This document shows positions 21,599-32,500 of a stretch of 64,000 nucleotides of DNA, in pieces. Location of the stretch: assembly GCA_946800325.1 (NCBI GenBank), contig OX326958.1:60319793-60383792 (forward strand). The letters are read 5' to 3'. Made by a program: the position numbers and the translations under genes. Position 1 is the first letter of the stretch; every line of letters begins with the position of its first letter. The stretch is from Luzula sylvatica (lineage: Eukaryota > Streptophyta > Magnoliopsida > Poales > Juncaceae). The notes under the pieces were generated by a model, which saw only the letters and a list, made by a program, of their open reading frames with translations, had not been told where the DNA came from and made no database searches.

Positions 21599-22365
21599 AT
21601 CGAGGACTCGGAGAGCGGTCCAACGACTTGTTGGAACTCATACATTCAGATGTGTGTGGACCGATGAGCATTGAGGCAAGAGGAGGCTATCGATACTTTG
21701 TTACGTTTACGTACGATCATAGTAGATATGGATATATCTATTTAATGCGTACTAAAGCGGAGACCTTTGAAAAGTTCAAAGAGTTTCAAAACGAAGTTGA
21801 AAATCAGCTAGGCAAGAAAATTAAAGCCATTCGATCAGATCGAGGAGGCGAATATTTGAGCTATGAGTTTGAAGATCATCTAAAAGATTGTGGAATAGTT
21901 CCACAATTCACTCCGGCAGGAACGCCACAATGTAATGGTGTGTCCGAGAGGAGGAATCGGACCTTGTTGGACATGGTTCGATCCATGATGAGTCAAACTT
22001 CCCTTCCAAAATCATTTTGGGGATTTGCCCTAGAGACAGCGGCTTACTTGTTAAACCGCATACCTTCTAAATCGGTACCTAAGACGCCATATAAGATGTG
22101 GAATGGAAAAGTTCCGAAGTTGTCTTATATTAAGATTTGGGGATGTGAAGCTTATGTCCGCAGATTAATTGCGGATAAACTCGATCCCAAATCTGAAAAA
22201 TGTTTATTTGTTGGTTATCCCAAGGAAACAAAGGGATATTATTTCTATCATCCATATGAGAACAAAGTGTTTGTTGCTCGTGGAGGTACCTTCCTAGAGG
22301 AGGAATTCATATCTAAAATAATGGATGGAAATGAAATAGATCTCGAAGAAATTCGAGAACCAAAA
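21599..22365 (+). pseudogene. Ty1/Copia integrase core fragment
   Basis: Open in the +1 frame relative to the gag piece. It shows the GAG-pre-integrase end (LLELIHSDVCGPM) and the DDE core (YFVTFTYDHSRYGYIYLM, AIRSDRGGEYLS, FTPAGTPQCNGVSERRNRTL), then LPKSFWGFALETAAYLLNRI and KCLFVGYPKETKGYYFYHP. RT and RNase H are absent: at about 22366 the sequence changes to satellite monomer in the same frame. The junction lies in a CAAAACAAAC stretch common to both, so a microhomology join is likely. Confidence 0.88.
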
Positions 22366-22539
22366 CAAACTTTCTTGGTGTTCGTAAAATTTTGTGAAAA
22401 GTTATGTAGTAAAAGATACGATTCAAATGATCTAAAAACACATTATTTGAATTCCTCAAAGCGTTAAAAGATTGTTTTGAATCGAAAAACATACTTTCTT
22501 TGTGTTTGTCAAATTTGGTGAAAAGTTATGTGGTAAAAG
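22366..22539. repeat. Satellite fragment (1.4 monomers) left of H2
   Basis: Matches the 123-bp monomer of the large array (AAAAGTTATGTAGTAAAAGA, GATTGTTTTGAATCG). It ends at AAAAG (22535-22539), directly before the H2 LTR, so H2 inserted into satellite DNA. Confidence 0.9.
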
Positions 22540-23009
22540 TGATAAGAGGAAAATAAAGCACCTTTTTGATATCTAATTTAGGGATTTTAGCCCTTTCAAA
22601 TGTCAACTTTGAGTATAAAATTGTTCATATTTGAGACTACAAGAATAATTCTTCACTAAGTGTGTTTTGTTGATAATTTCAGGTTTTTGGGCGAACGTTT
22701 TTAGCATTTCAAGAGTGTAGTTGTCTTCCTCTCCTCGAGCCGATGAAATCGGTATATCATACCGATCATTTCGGTACACGTATGAGGGAGGATGCAAATA
22801 ATCTTCAACATAAGAGTCTACACCAAATTCTACACGAAAATTACTCACACCATAGCCACTACTATCCAGCCCACTATCCAGCCACCTACCTCACCTATAA
22901 TCCCCAAGCTACCCTCAATCCTCTCATCCAACTCTTGGCCAATGGGAGAGCTTCAAATGCACTATAAATAAGACCCCAAGGCCCTTGGACAGGATTTAGC
23001 TTCTTCTTC

Positions 23010-23058
<49 letters not shown>

Positions 23059-23961
23059 AGCACTTCCAAGAACTTCCAAAGCACAATCAAGAACCTTCAA
23101 GATACTTCAAGATCAATCAAGAAAAATCTCTCGAGGACTAGTCGAGACAAGAGAGCTCATCCCTTCGACGAATCCTTCTCATCCTTCAAAGATCGGGCCG
23201 TGACAAGGAGCAATTCCCTGCGGTGGATTTGAGAAGAAGTGCCGTGACTCGATCCCCGTTTCTTCGAAGTGATTGCGATCCGTGACTCGGAGCTTCACCT
23301 TTTCGGTACAATCGATCACTCTCGAGACAAGGAGCAAGGATCTTTCGGTGCGAGGCAAGGAGAAAAGGAGCTTCACTTCGAGGCTTTCTCAATTAGGTGT
23401 ACTCCTTTTTAATTACTTGATTAATTATTGTTTGATTGGATTTTGTTGTGTGAAGAATGAATCTTTGTTTGAATCCTTGTTTATGATTGTTTACTTTCTG
23501 TATATTCTAGATATGGAAAGTTAAAATTATTTTTTTCATTGCGTAGATCTTAATTTCTAGTTTTGGAAACTTTTTGAATCGTTGAATTTCATTAAATATT
23601 CGAATTGATATGAGTCTTTGAAAATTGTAACTTAAATTGAAAACCTGCTGTTTCCAGGGACAGTTCTTCACTGACATGATTGTAATTCGTTAATAACTTT
23701 TTATTCCGTTGTCCAAATTGTTTGAAATTTTAGGATAAATTTTATAATATTCAGACCTATCTCTACACAAATTTTCATTAATTTTGGAAACTTCAAAATA
23801 ATTATTTTAAAGATCTGAATTTTAATCATATTTTGACGCAATAGATCCCTGTGGAACGAATCTATTATTTTCTGCTATACGACCATATAATTCACTTGTT
23901 TGATATTACGGGACTTTAAAACAACGATACGCATTTTAGACGTGCAAAAAGACCGTTATCA
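22540..23961 (+). repeat. H2 5' LTR (1422 bp)
   Basis: TGATAAGAGG...GTTATCA. A TATAAATA box is at 22963-22970, with a (CT)n tract at about 23013-23058 shortly downstream. Up to about 23465 it matches the reverse complement of the N1/E5 LTR type. After that it matches the H1 LTR type, which makes it a mosaic. Confidence 0.9.
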
Positions 23962-23964
23962 AAA

Positions 23965-23982
23965 TGGCGACGCTGCCAGGGA
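23965..23982 (+). promoter_or_regulatory. H2 primer-binding site, mutated
   Basis: TGGCGACGCTGCCAGGGA differs at two positions from the H3/E5 consensus. It is three bases after the LTR. Confidence 0.85.
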
Positions 23983-24093
23983 GCGGTTTTTAAGTCAATT
24001 ACCATTAGAATTTTGAGATTTTGAGTTCATAAACTTGTTTAATCACTTCTTTGTTTTCTTGTGACAATTCTCTAGGTGTGGTGAAAGAAGCAC

Positions 24094-26583
24094 ATGCACA
24101 ATACACGATCTCGCAAAGGCGAATTGCTACCTTTTGTCAAAGAAATCGAAAGGAAAAACAAGAGCTCTAGGAAGAGCAAAGAAGCAACACAAGAAGAACT
24201 AGAAGAGCCTCAAACTCAAAATCAAACTCTTTCTTCTCTCTCTACTCCTTTAATTTTCAATATGGGTGATTAACCAAGAGCTCCAAGGCCAAAAACCTTG
24301 AGAGAATTAGTAGCACCTCTCGATTGGCGGCTATAAGGCGAGAACTTTTGGCGATGACGCAAAAACCGAACGAAGCATTCCATGAATACTACGATCGTTT
24401 CATGCGCTTGAAAGAAGAATGCCCAAGCCATAGTGTGGAACCGCAATACCTCTACGAACAATTCATTAACGGTCTCGGCTACTCGGAGAGCCAATTCCTC
24501 AACGCATCCGCGGGGGGAAGTATCTCCAACAAGGATCTCGAAGAAATTAAGAAGTTGCTAGAGCTCATGGCAACTAATTCGCAATCGAGGAAGAACATGG
24601 AATACCGAGTTAACGCATGTACCGACCTCAATGTCGACGTGCTTAACAACAAACTAGAGATCATAATGAAAGCTTTGGGCAAGGAAGAAACCAAGAAATG
24701 TGGGGTTTGTAGTGCTAGTGCTCACTACACGGACGAGTGCCCGAGCTTAGTCGAAGACGTAAACGCCGCGTACAAGAAGTTCGAGCCCTCCAATTCGTAC
24801 AATCCAAACCTTCGCAATCATTCGAACTTCTCATGGTCAAATACGAACAACGCTCAACCCGATCCGTATCGCCAACCGTTTACAAAGCCGGCCACGTACC
24901 AACACCCGAACGCTTCACAATCGGTACCGAAACCGGTACAAGGACAAGAGTTTGATATGAAGGCGATGATGGACGGTCTAACCTCTATAATCAAGCAAGA
25001 AGTCGATCAACAAAACCGTGGAGTCGATCAAGCAAGATGTGACAAGTTTACGACAAGAATGTAAGAGCGAAATCGCGAACACGAATCGCCATGTGGGAAG
25101 CTTGGAGACCCAACTCACCCAAATCGCCACTCGAGTAAACGTAATCGAATCTCAAGGTACATCTCGACTCCAATCTCAATCGTTGGCTCCTTCCGAGCAA
25201 AGGCATGTGAACGCAATATCGCTCCGAAGCGGTAAAGAGGTGGGCGAAAGTTCGAAGAGCAAGGAGGTACAAGAAGAAAAGGAGCTTGAGGTACCGGTAC
25301 CGGTACCGAAAGAGAGTCCGACTCAAGCCACGAAGATACCAACTCGAGAACAAGAACCCGAATCGACTCAAGTCAAGCCACCTTTTCCGAGTCGTCTCCT
25401 AAAGCCAATCGAATCAAACAACGACGTGCTTGCCATCTTAAAGAAAGTGGAGGTCAACATTCCTCTACTCGAAGCAATCAAAGAAGTGCCTCGATTGGCA
25501 AAATACCTCAAGGCATTGTGCACGAATAAAAGAAAGACAAAAGGAGAGGAGTTGATTAGTGTGGGGGAGAGTGTTTCGGCGATCTTGAGACTCCCCCAAA
25601 AGCATAAAGATCCGGGGATGTTCGCTATCCCTTGCAAAATCGGGCAACACGAGTTACCCAAATGCATGCTTGATTTGGGCGCATCCATCAATGTAATGCC
25701 CTTCTCGGTTTTCAAAACACTAGATCTCAGCCCTCTCGATGATACACAAGTAGTAATTCAATTGGCCGATAGATCTACGACGAAGCCAGTGGGAGTAGTC
25801 AAGAATGTGATCGTAACGGTGAATGGACTTTACTTTCCCGCGGACTTCTATGTACTCGACATGAACGAGGGAAGCAACGACTCGAATCCGATTCTCCTCG
25901 GCCATCCATTCTTGAAGACGGCCCGCACGAAGATCGACGTCCATGCGGGAGAGCTCACGATGGAGTTCGACGATGAGGTGATAAAATTCAATATTTTTAA
26001 TAAACTAAAAGAACCCATTGTAGGTACACTAAATTTGAGCGCCATGGACGTGATCGACGAATGCGTACAAGAGCTCGCGGAGGAGCAAGACGGGTCGGGT
26101 CAATCTCTAGAGTTTGCGCAAGCCCTCTCTCTCGGAAAAATCGAAATACCGATGCAAAGGAGTCCACCTTCAATCGAGCAAGCTCCAAGGTTAGAATTAA
26201 AAAAATTACCTATTGGACTAAAGTATGCTTTTCTAGATGAAGCGGAGACCTTGCCGGTGATTATCGCCTCGTACCTCGAAAAGGAGCAAGAAGAAAAACT
26301 AATCGATTTGCTCAAACGGAACAAGAAGGCATTCGGGTGGACACTCGTGGACATTCCGGGCATTAGCCCCTCCACGTGCACGCACCGCATTATCCTCGAG
26401 GACGATGCTAAGCCCTCGCGAGAACCACAAAGGCGGCTCAATCCGCGGATGATGGAGGTAGTAAAGAAAGAGGTTATCAAGCTACTCGACGCCGGAATAA
26501 TGTACCCCATCGCCGATTCGAAGTGGGTCTCGCCCATTCACGTTGTGCCGAAGAAATCGGGTTTAACCATCGTCGAGAACGAA
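24094..26583 (+). pseudogene. H2 gag-PR-RT(5'), multiply disrupted
   Basis: Starts MHNTRSRKGELLPFVKEIER at 24094, as in E5. A TAA at 24271-24273 ends it after codon 59. A 304-bp deletion joins LRELVAP to the later RLAAIRREL region through a 3-bp CCT microhomology, out of frame. Gag continues (EYYDRFMRLKEECPSH, YSESQFLNASAGGS, CGVCSASAHYTDEC). A frameshift follows near 25018, then protease (MLDLGASINVMPFSVF) and early RT ([31 protein letters not shown]). Homology stops exactly at the CACTA end at 26584. Confidence 0.9.
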
Positions 26584-28539
26584 CACTACTACAAAAAATG
26601 CAATTAGGGACAAACGTGTTTAGTCCCTAAAACCCCGTCTAGAGTCGCTGTAGATCTTTAGGGACTATATTTAGTCGTTATGACTTTGTCATAACAGGTC
26701 CGACGCAGCAAATCAGGGTGACAAAAGTTTTTATGCATTTAGTCCCTATAAGACACCTTTCTTGGGACAAGATTAATTTCCAATTTTTTCCCTCGTTTTC
26801 TGAGGTAGTCCCTGAAGATGAACTTTCAGTGTTGAGTTATGGTCGTAGAAAATGTTCTTTATGAGACTAAATGTGGTTCCCAATTATTTTTGTTCTGTGA
26901 CTAGATTTTGTTTCTGAATATTCACTTTATGGGGCAAATGTTTGCTTCTGAAGATATACTATATTTAGCTAAATTTTGTCCTTGTTATGTTGTTTTTGTG
27001 ACTATCTGTTTGTCTTCAAATATGATATTAATGTGACAATTATTAGTCCTTGAATGTATTCTTTTGTGAATGATATTGGTGTTTCAATGGTCCTCTCTGT
27101 GACAGAATTTAATTCTTGAATATTGTACTGTGACGAGAATCTTTTAGTCCCTTGAAACAACATATATTATAATATTAATAAATAAAATATGAAAATAAAA
27201 TTTTCGCCATTTAAATAAAACAAAAATATCTCCAAATACAGATTATCGTTTAATGTTAGCGACACTAACTCGAGTACTACAAAAATAACATACATGTAAC
27301 ATCTTCATAAAACAAAAGAGAAAACAATATTAAATTATCATCTTGCATCATGTTCATCTTCATTAGGATCTTCTTCTCTATTCAAAAGCCCGATTTCGGT
27401 ATTCTTGATGCAAATCTTGAAGTGCACTCGAGTCTATATACATCACAGCTACATAAATAATAAAAAAGTAAAATTACGAAAATATCTTTGTAATTCTGCA
27501 AAATAAATATAAGATATGTGACATTTTATAAAATGAATGGACTAATTTGTAAATGTACCAAAGTGGCAACGCCTATAATTAATGATTTTGCATGATCAAA
27601 TTCTTCTGGGGTATTAAATTTGGGTAGCCCTTGCGGTATTTCTCCAATCTAAATATTAAAATCATTTAATTAAAATGATTTTTTTAAAAATGAATTTCAT
27701 TTTATTTAATTTTCTGACCACAAAATGAAACATGGAAGAAATATTTTGATGAAGATGGTTTCTCGATTCCAACACAGTAACCTTGACAAAAGAATTGGAG
27801 AGTTCGAGCCGCACTGAATCAAGAATTAGGAAATTAGTGTTTGAGAATATAGAAAAAAACTGGCAAACTCGCACAGTATCAGAAAAGTAGCAAATCAAGA
27901 AAAATATAAATCAAACCTTGGATAACAAGCTTTTGAGCACTCTCGTTAGGTTCCATGACGCGATTTCCTTGGAATTTCTTGCATCGTCTACGAAACCCAT
28001 AACTTTGCAAATGTATCCCTGTAATTAAATTTAGTTGTACAAACCCGTAACTTTGCAAATTTAATATACCTGCAATTACCTTGCCAAGGAGGGCTCGATT
28101 TAATTGAAAATATAATATATTTTCTCGCAGTAGTAAATCTGGTACTCGAAGAAGGAATTGACAATGACAGGTACATGGAAGGTGATCGATACATTGTTCC
28201 AAGTTGGCCACACTAATGTCGACTTATATTGACCCTACACATTCAAAAAATATCATAAATGCCCTTATTGAAGTACGTGGAATATTTGGAGTGAGTATAC
28301 TTGGAAATAGTCGGTGATGACAGAGTTGTTGCGAGCTAAATGGTTGAGCCTATGATCATCTGCCATCTCAGCATCAGGCTGTTTGCCAGTAATTGGATTT
28401 GAAATAGGCTTTTTTCACTCGGTTCAGATCTTCGTGCAATCCATCCAATATCAGTAGCCGCCAATATCTGTAAAAACCAAACCCAAATTGACTTTGTAAA
28501 AATAAGAAACTAAGAAAGTGAATTTGTGATATTAATTAG

Positions 28540-28740
28540 TTCTAAGGCTAGAGCAATCAACCCATTTTACTTCGGCATTGACAATCATACTATATGTGAT
28601 CCTGTCTTTTTGATACGGGAGCATGGCTCCATCCTCTCAAGTTTGGCAGCAACACGAGCAACGCATCGTTTTGTGACCTTGTTCAGATATACCAACGATC
28701 TGTTACCAATCAACTGCAGATCGATTTCAGAATATGTTTC
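28540..28740 (-). pseudogene. Captured exon of O-acetylserine (thiol)lyase (cysteine synthase)
   Basis: Read leftwards after a good splice acceptor (TTTTTTGACAG, 28751-28741). The exon encodes ELIGNTPLVYLN-like sequence ([18 protein letters not shown]), then [17 protein letters not shown], and after a 1-nt shift [13 protein letters not shown]. These are the N-terminal residues of plant OASTL, the PLP enzyme that makes cysteine from O-acetylserine and sulfide. In the family the Lys of SVKDRI binds PLP; here the segment reads SRIKKDRI across a frameshift. The TP-to-RS changes and the frameshift make it non-functional. I did not find the following exons with confidence. Confidence 0.8.
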
Positions 28741-29052
28741 CTGTCAAAAAAGAAAGTAAGCATTTCATCGAACATGTAGAGACCGTGATTTATAAATTAC
28801 TAAAGTGTCATTGCACATAGAAATTCACTTAACGCCAAATGAGGACAGCTTATGTGAGTTGTTGTTGGTTTACATGAAACGTAAAATTAATAGTTTAATC
28901 AAAGATTGATTCATAAGAAAAGACTATCGAGTAAATCAACAACCAAAATAACTCTTCAGACTAATGAGAGAGAGATAGAGATAGATTCCTTACACGATAG
29001 AAGCCACTTAAGTCAAGAAGCCGAGTGGTAAGACAAGCTCAGTTCCAATCTC

Positions 29053-29054
<2 letters not shown>

Positions 29055-29120
<66 letters not shown>
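29055..29120. repeat. (GA)n microsatellite
   Basis: About 60 bp of near-perfect GA dinucleotides. On the minus strand it is a CT-rich tract beside AAACCCTAGCC-type sequence (29229-29240 and 29330-29340), which resembles a plant 5' UTR. It may be the leader of the captured gene. Confidence 0.9.
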
Positions 29121-29121
<1 letters not shown>

Positions 29122-29589
29122 TCTTACTAGACCTCCGATCTGAGAGAGAACACTCCGATATGAGGAGAAAATGTTCGTACCTCATAATCAACGAAAGAGA
29201 GAAACCTCGCTCCGATCTTACGATGCGGCTAGGGTTTAGTAAAAGGGAAACTTCGGACCTGTTCAAAGAGAGTGAGAGAGGATAAGAGAGAAATAGAAAA
29301 AGAGAAATAAAAGGGCGGGGAGACATGAGGCTAGGGTTCAATATTTTTGTAAATTTTGGCGGCCTTTAAATTTGGGAAATTTTACTTTCCCTCCTTATTT
29401 CAGCATCACCCAATTTAGTTATTTCATTAACACATTTAAAATCAATAAATAATAATTAGCAAGTCAGATAATTGAAAAATCTTAGAACAATAATTTCAGC
29501 ATCACAGATATTTTAACACATTTCAAATCATGCAGCTACTTTATTCATGTATAGATATTTTAATATCAGAAATCCTACGCATAATTTAA

Positions 29590-32500
29590 AATTTGGGGAA
29601 AAGTTATGTAGTAAAAGATACGATTCAAATGATCTAAAAATATGTTATTTGGACTCCCAAAGAATAAAAAGATTGTTTTGAATCGAAATCAAACTTTCTT
29701 AGTGTTTGTAAAATTTGGTGAAAAGTTATGTAGTAAAAGATACGATTCAAATGATCTAAAAATATGTTATTTGGACTCCCAAAGAATAAAAAGATTGTTT
29801 TGAATCGAAATCAAACTTTCTTAGTGTTTGTAAAATTTGGTGAAAAGTTATGTAGTAAAAGATACGATTCAAATGATCTAAAAATACATTATTTGAACTC
29901 CCCAAAGAATAAAAAGATTGTTTTGAATCGAAAAACAAACTTTCTTAGTGTTTGTAAAATTTGGTGAAAAGTTATGTAGTAAAAGATACGATTCAAATGA
30001 TCTAAAAATATGTTATTTGGACTCCCAAAGAATAAAAAGATTGTTTTGAATCGAAATCAAACTTTCTTAGTGTTAGTAAAATTTGGTGAAAAGTTATGTA
30101 GTAAAAGATACGATTCAAATGATCAAAAAATATGTTATTTGAACTCCCAAAGAATAAAAAGATTGTTTTGAATCGAAAAACAATCTTTCTTAGTGTTTGA
30201 AAAATTTGGTGAAAAGTTATGTCGTAAAAGATACGATTCAAATGATCTAAAAATATGTTATTTGAACCCTCCAGAGCACAAGAACATTGTTTTGTATTGC
30301 AAACCAAACTTTCTTGGTGTTCGTAAAATTTTGTGAAAAGTTATGTAGTAAAAGATACGATTCAAATGATCTAAAAACACATTATTTGAATTCCTCAAAG
30401 CATTAAAAGATTGGTTTGAATCGAAAAACAAACTTTCATAGTGTTCGTAAAATTTGGGGAAAAGTTATGTGGTAAAAGATACGATTCAAATGATCTAAAA
30501 ATACATTATTTGAACTCCCCAAAGAATAAAAAGATTGTTTTGAATCGAAAAACAAACTTTCTTAGTGTTTGTAAAATTTGGTGAAAACTTATGTAGTAAA
30601 AGATACGATTCAAATGATCTAAAAATATATTATTTGGACTCCCAAAGAATAAAAAGATTGTTTTGAATCGAAATCAAACTTTCTTAGTGTGTGTAAAATT
30701 TGGTGAAAAGTTATGTAATAAAAGATACGATTCAAATGATCTAAAAATACGTTATTCGAACTCTCCAGAGCACAAAAAGATTGTTTTGAATTGGAAAACA
30801 ATGTTTCTTAGTGTTTGTAAAATTTGGTGAAAAGTTATATAGTAAAAGATACTATTCAAAAGATCTAAAAACACGTTATTTGAATTCCTCAAAATGATAA
30901 AAAATTGTTTTGAATCGAAAAACAAACTTTCTTAGTGTTTGAAAAATTTTGTGAAAAGTTATGTAGTAAAAGATACGATTCAAATGATCTAAAAATATGT
31001 TATTTGAACTCCCAAAGAATAAAAAGATTGTTTTGAATCGAAAAACAAGCTTTCTTAGTGTTTGTAAAATTTGGTGAAAAGTTATGTAGTAAAAAATACG
31101 ATTCAAATCATATAAAAATATGTTATTTGAACCCTCCAGAGCACATGAATATTGTTTTGAATTGCAAAACAAACTTTCTTGGTGTTCGTAAAATTTTGTG
31201 AAAAGTTATGTAGTAAAAGATACGATTTAAATGATCTAATAACACATGATTCAAATGATCTAAAAATACATTATTTGAAATCTCCAGAGCACAAAAAGAT
31301 TGTTTTGAATTGGAAAACAAACTTTCTTAGTGTTCGTAATATTAGGTGAAAAGTTATGTAGTATAAGATATGATTCAAATGATCTAAAAACACATTATTT
31401 GAATTCCTCAAAGCGTTAAAAGATTGTTTTGAATCGAAAAACAAACTATCTTAGTGTTTGTAAACTTGGGTGAAAAGTTATGTGGTAAAAGATACGATTC
31501 AAATGATCTAAAAATACATTATTTGAACTCCCCAAAGAATAAAAAGATTGATTTGAATCGAAAAACAAACTTTCTTAGTGTTTGTAAAATTTGGTGAAAA
31601 GTTATGTAGTAAAAGATACGATTCAAATGATCTAAAAATATGTTATTTGGACTCCCAAAGAATAAAAAGATTGTTTTGAATCGAAATCAAACTTTCTTAG
31701 TGTTTGTAAAATTTGGGGAAAAGTTATGTAGTAAAAGATACGTTTCAAATGATCTAAAAATACATTATTTGAACTCCCCAAAGAATAACAAGATTGTTTT
31801 GAATCGAAAAACAAACTTTCTTAGTGTGTGTAAAACTTGGTGAAAAGTTATGTAGTAAAAGATACGATTCAAATGATCTAAAAATATGTTATTCGAACTC
31901 TCCAGAGCACAAAAAGATTGTTTTGAATTGGAAAACAATGTTTCTTAGTGTTCGTAATATTTGGTGAAAGGTTATGTAGTAAAAGATACGAGTCAAAAGA
32001 TCTAAAAACACGTTATTTGAATTCCTCAAAACGATAAAAGATTGTTTTGAATCGAAAAAAGAACTTTCTTAGTGTTTGTAAAATTTGGTGAAAAGTTATG
32101 TTGTAAAAGATACGATGCAAATGATCTAAATATATGTTATTTGAACTCCCAAAGAATAAAAAGATTGTTTTCAATCGAAAAACAAAATTTCTCAGTGTTT
32201 GTAAAATTTGGTGAAAAGTTATGTAGTAAAAAATACGATTCAAATGATATAAAAATATGTTATTTGAACCCTCCAGAGCACAAGAATATTGTTTTGAATT
32301 GCAAAACAAACTTTCTTGGTGTTCGTAAAATTTTGTGAAAAGTTATGTAGTAAAAGATACGATTCAAATGATCTAAAAACACATTATTTGAATTCTTCAA
32401 AGCGTTAAAAGATTGTTTTGAATCAAAAAACATACTTTCTTAGTGTTTGAAAAATTTGGTGAAAACTTATGTAGTAAAAGATACGATTCAAATGATCTAA

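Larger units (their letters stand above)
22540..26583 (+). mobile_element. Athila element H2, 5' half
   Basis: 5' LTR, PBS, gag, protease and the start of RT on the plus strand, truncated by a CACTA end at 26584. It shares with H3 a premature stop 60 codons into gag, so the two copies have a recent common inactive ancestor. Extra lesions are a 304-bp gag deletion and a frameshift. Confidence 0.88.
26584..29589 (+). mobile_element. CACTA (En/Spm-type) transposon, one end, with captured gene sequence
   Basis: Begins CACTACTACAAAAAATG, a plant CACTA terminal repeat, immediately after H2 RT codons. The three preceding bases, GAA, are the expected target-duplication size. Subterminal repeats in both orientations follow (TTAGTCCCTA at 26620, 26748 and 27146; TAGGGAC at 26606 and 26661). 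No transposase is seen. The opposite terminal repeat is absent: the sequence gives way to satellite at about 29590. Inside lies a cysteine-synthase exon on the minus strand. The rest (27180-28530) is AT-rich and unrecognised. Confidence 0.75.

Noticed and set aside
27879..28211. 110-codon minus-strand ORF in the CACTA region as a further OASTL exon
   Set aside because: It has no resemblance to cysteine-synthase sequence; composition and stops suggest intron or spacer.
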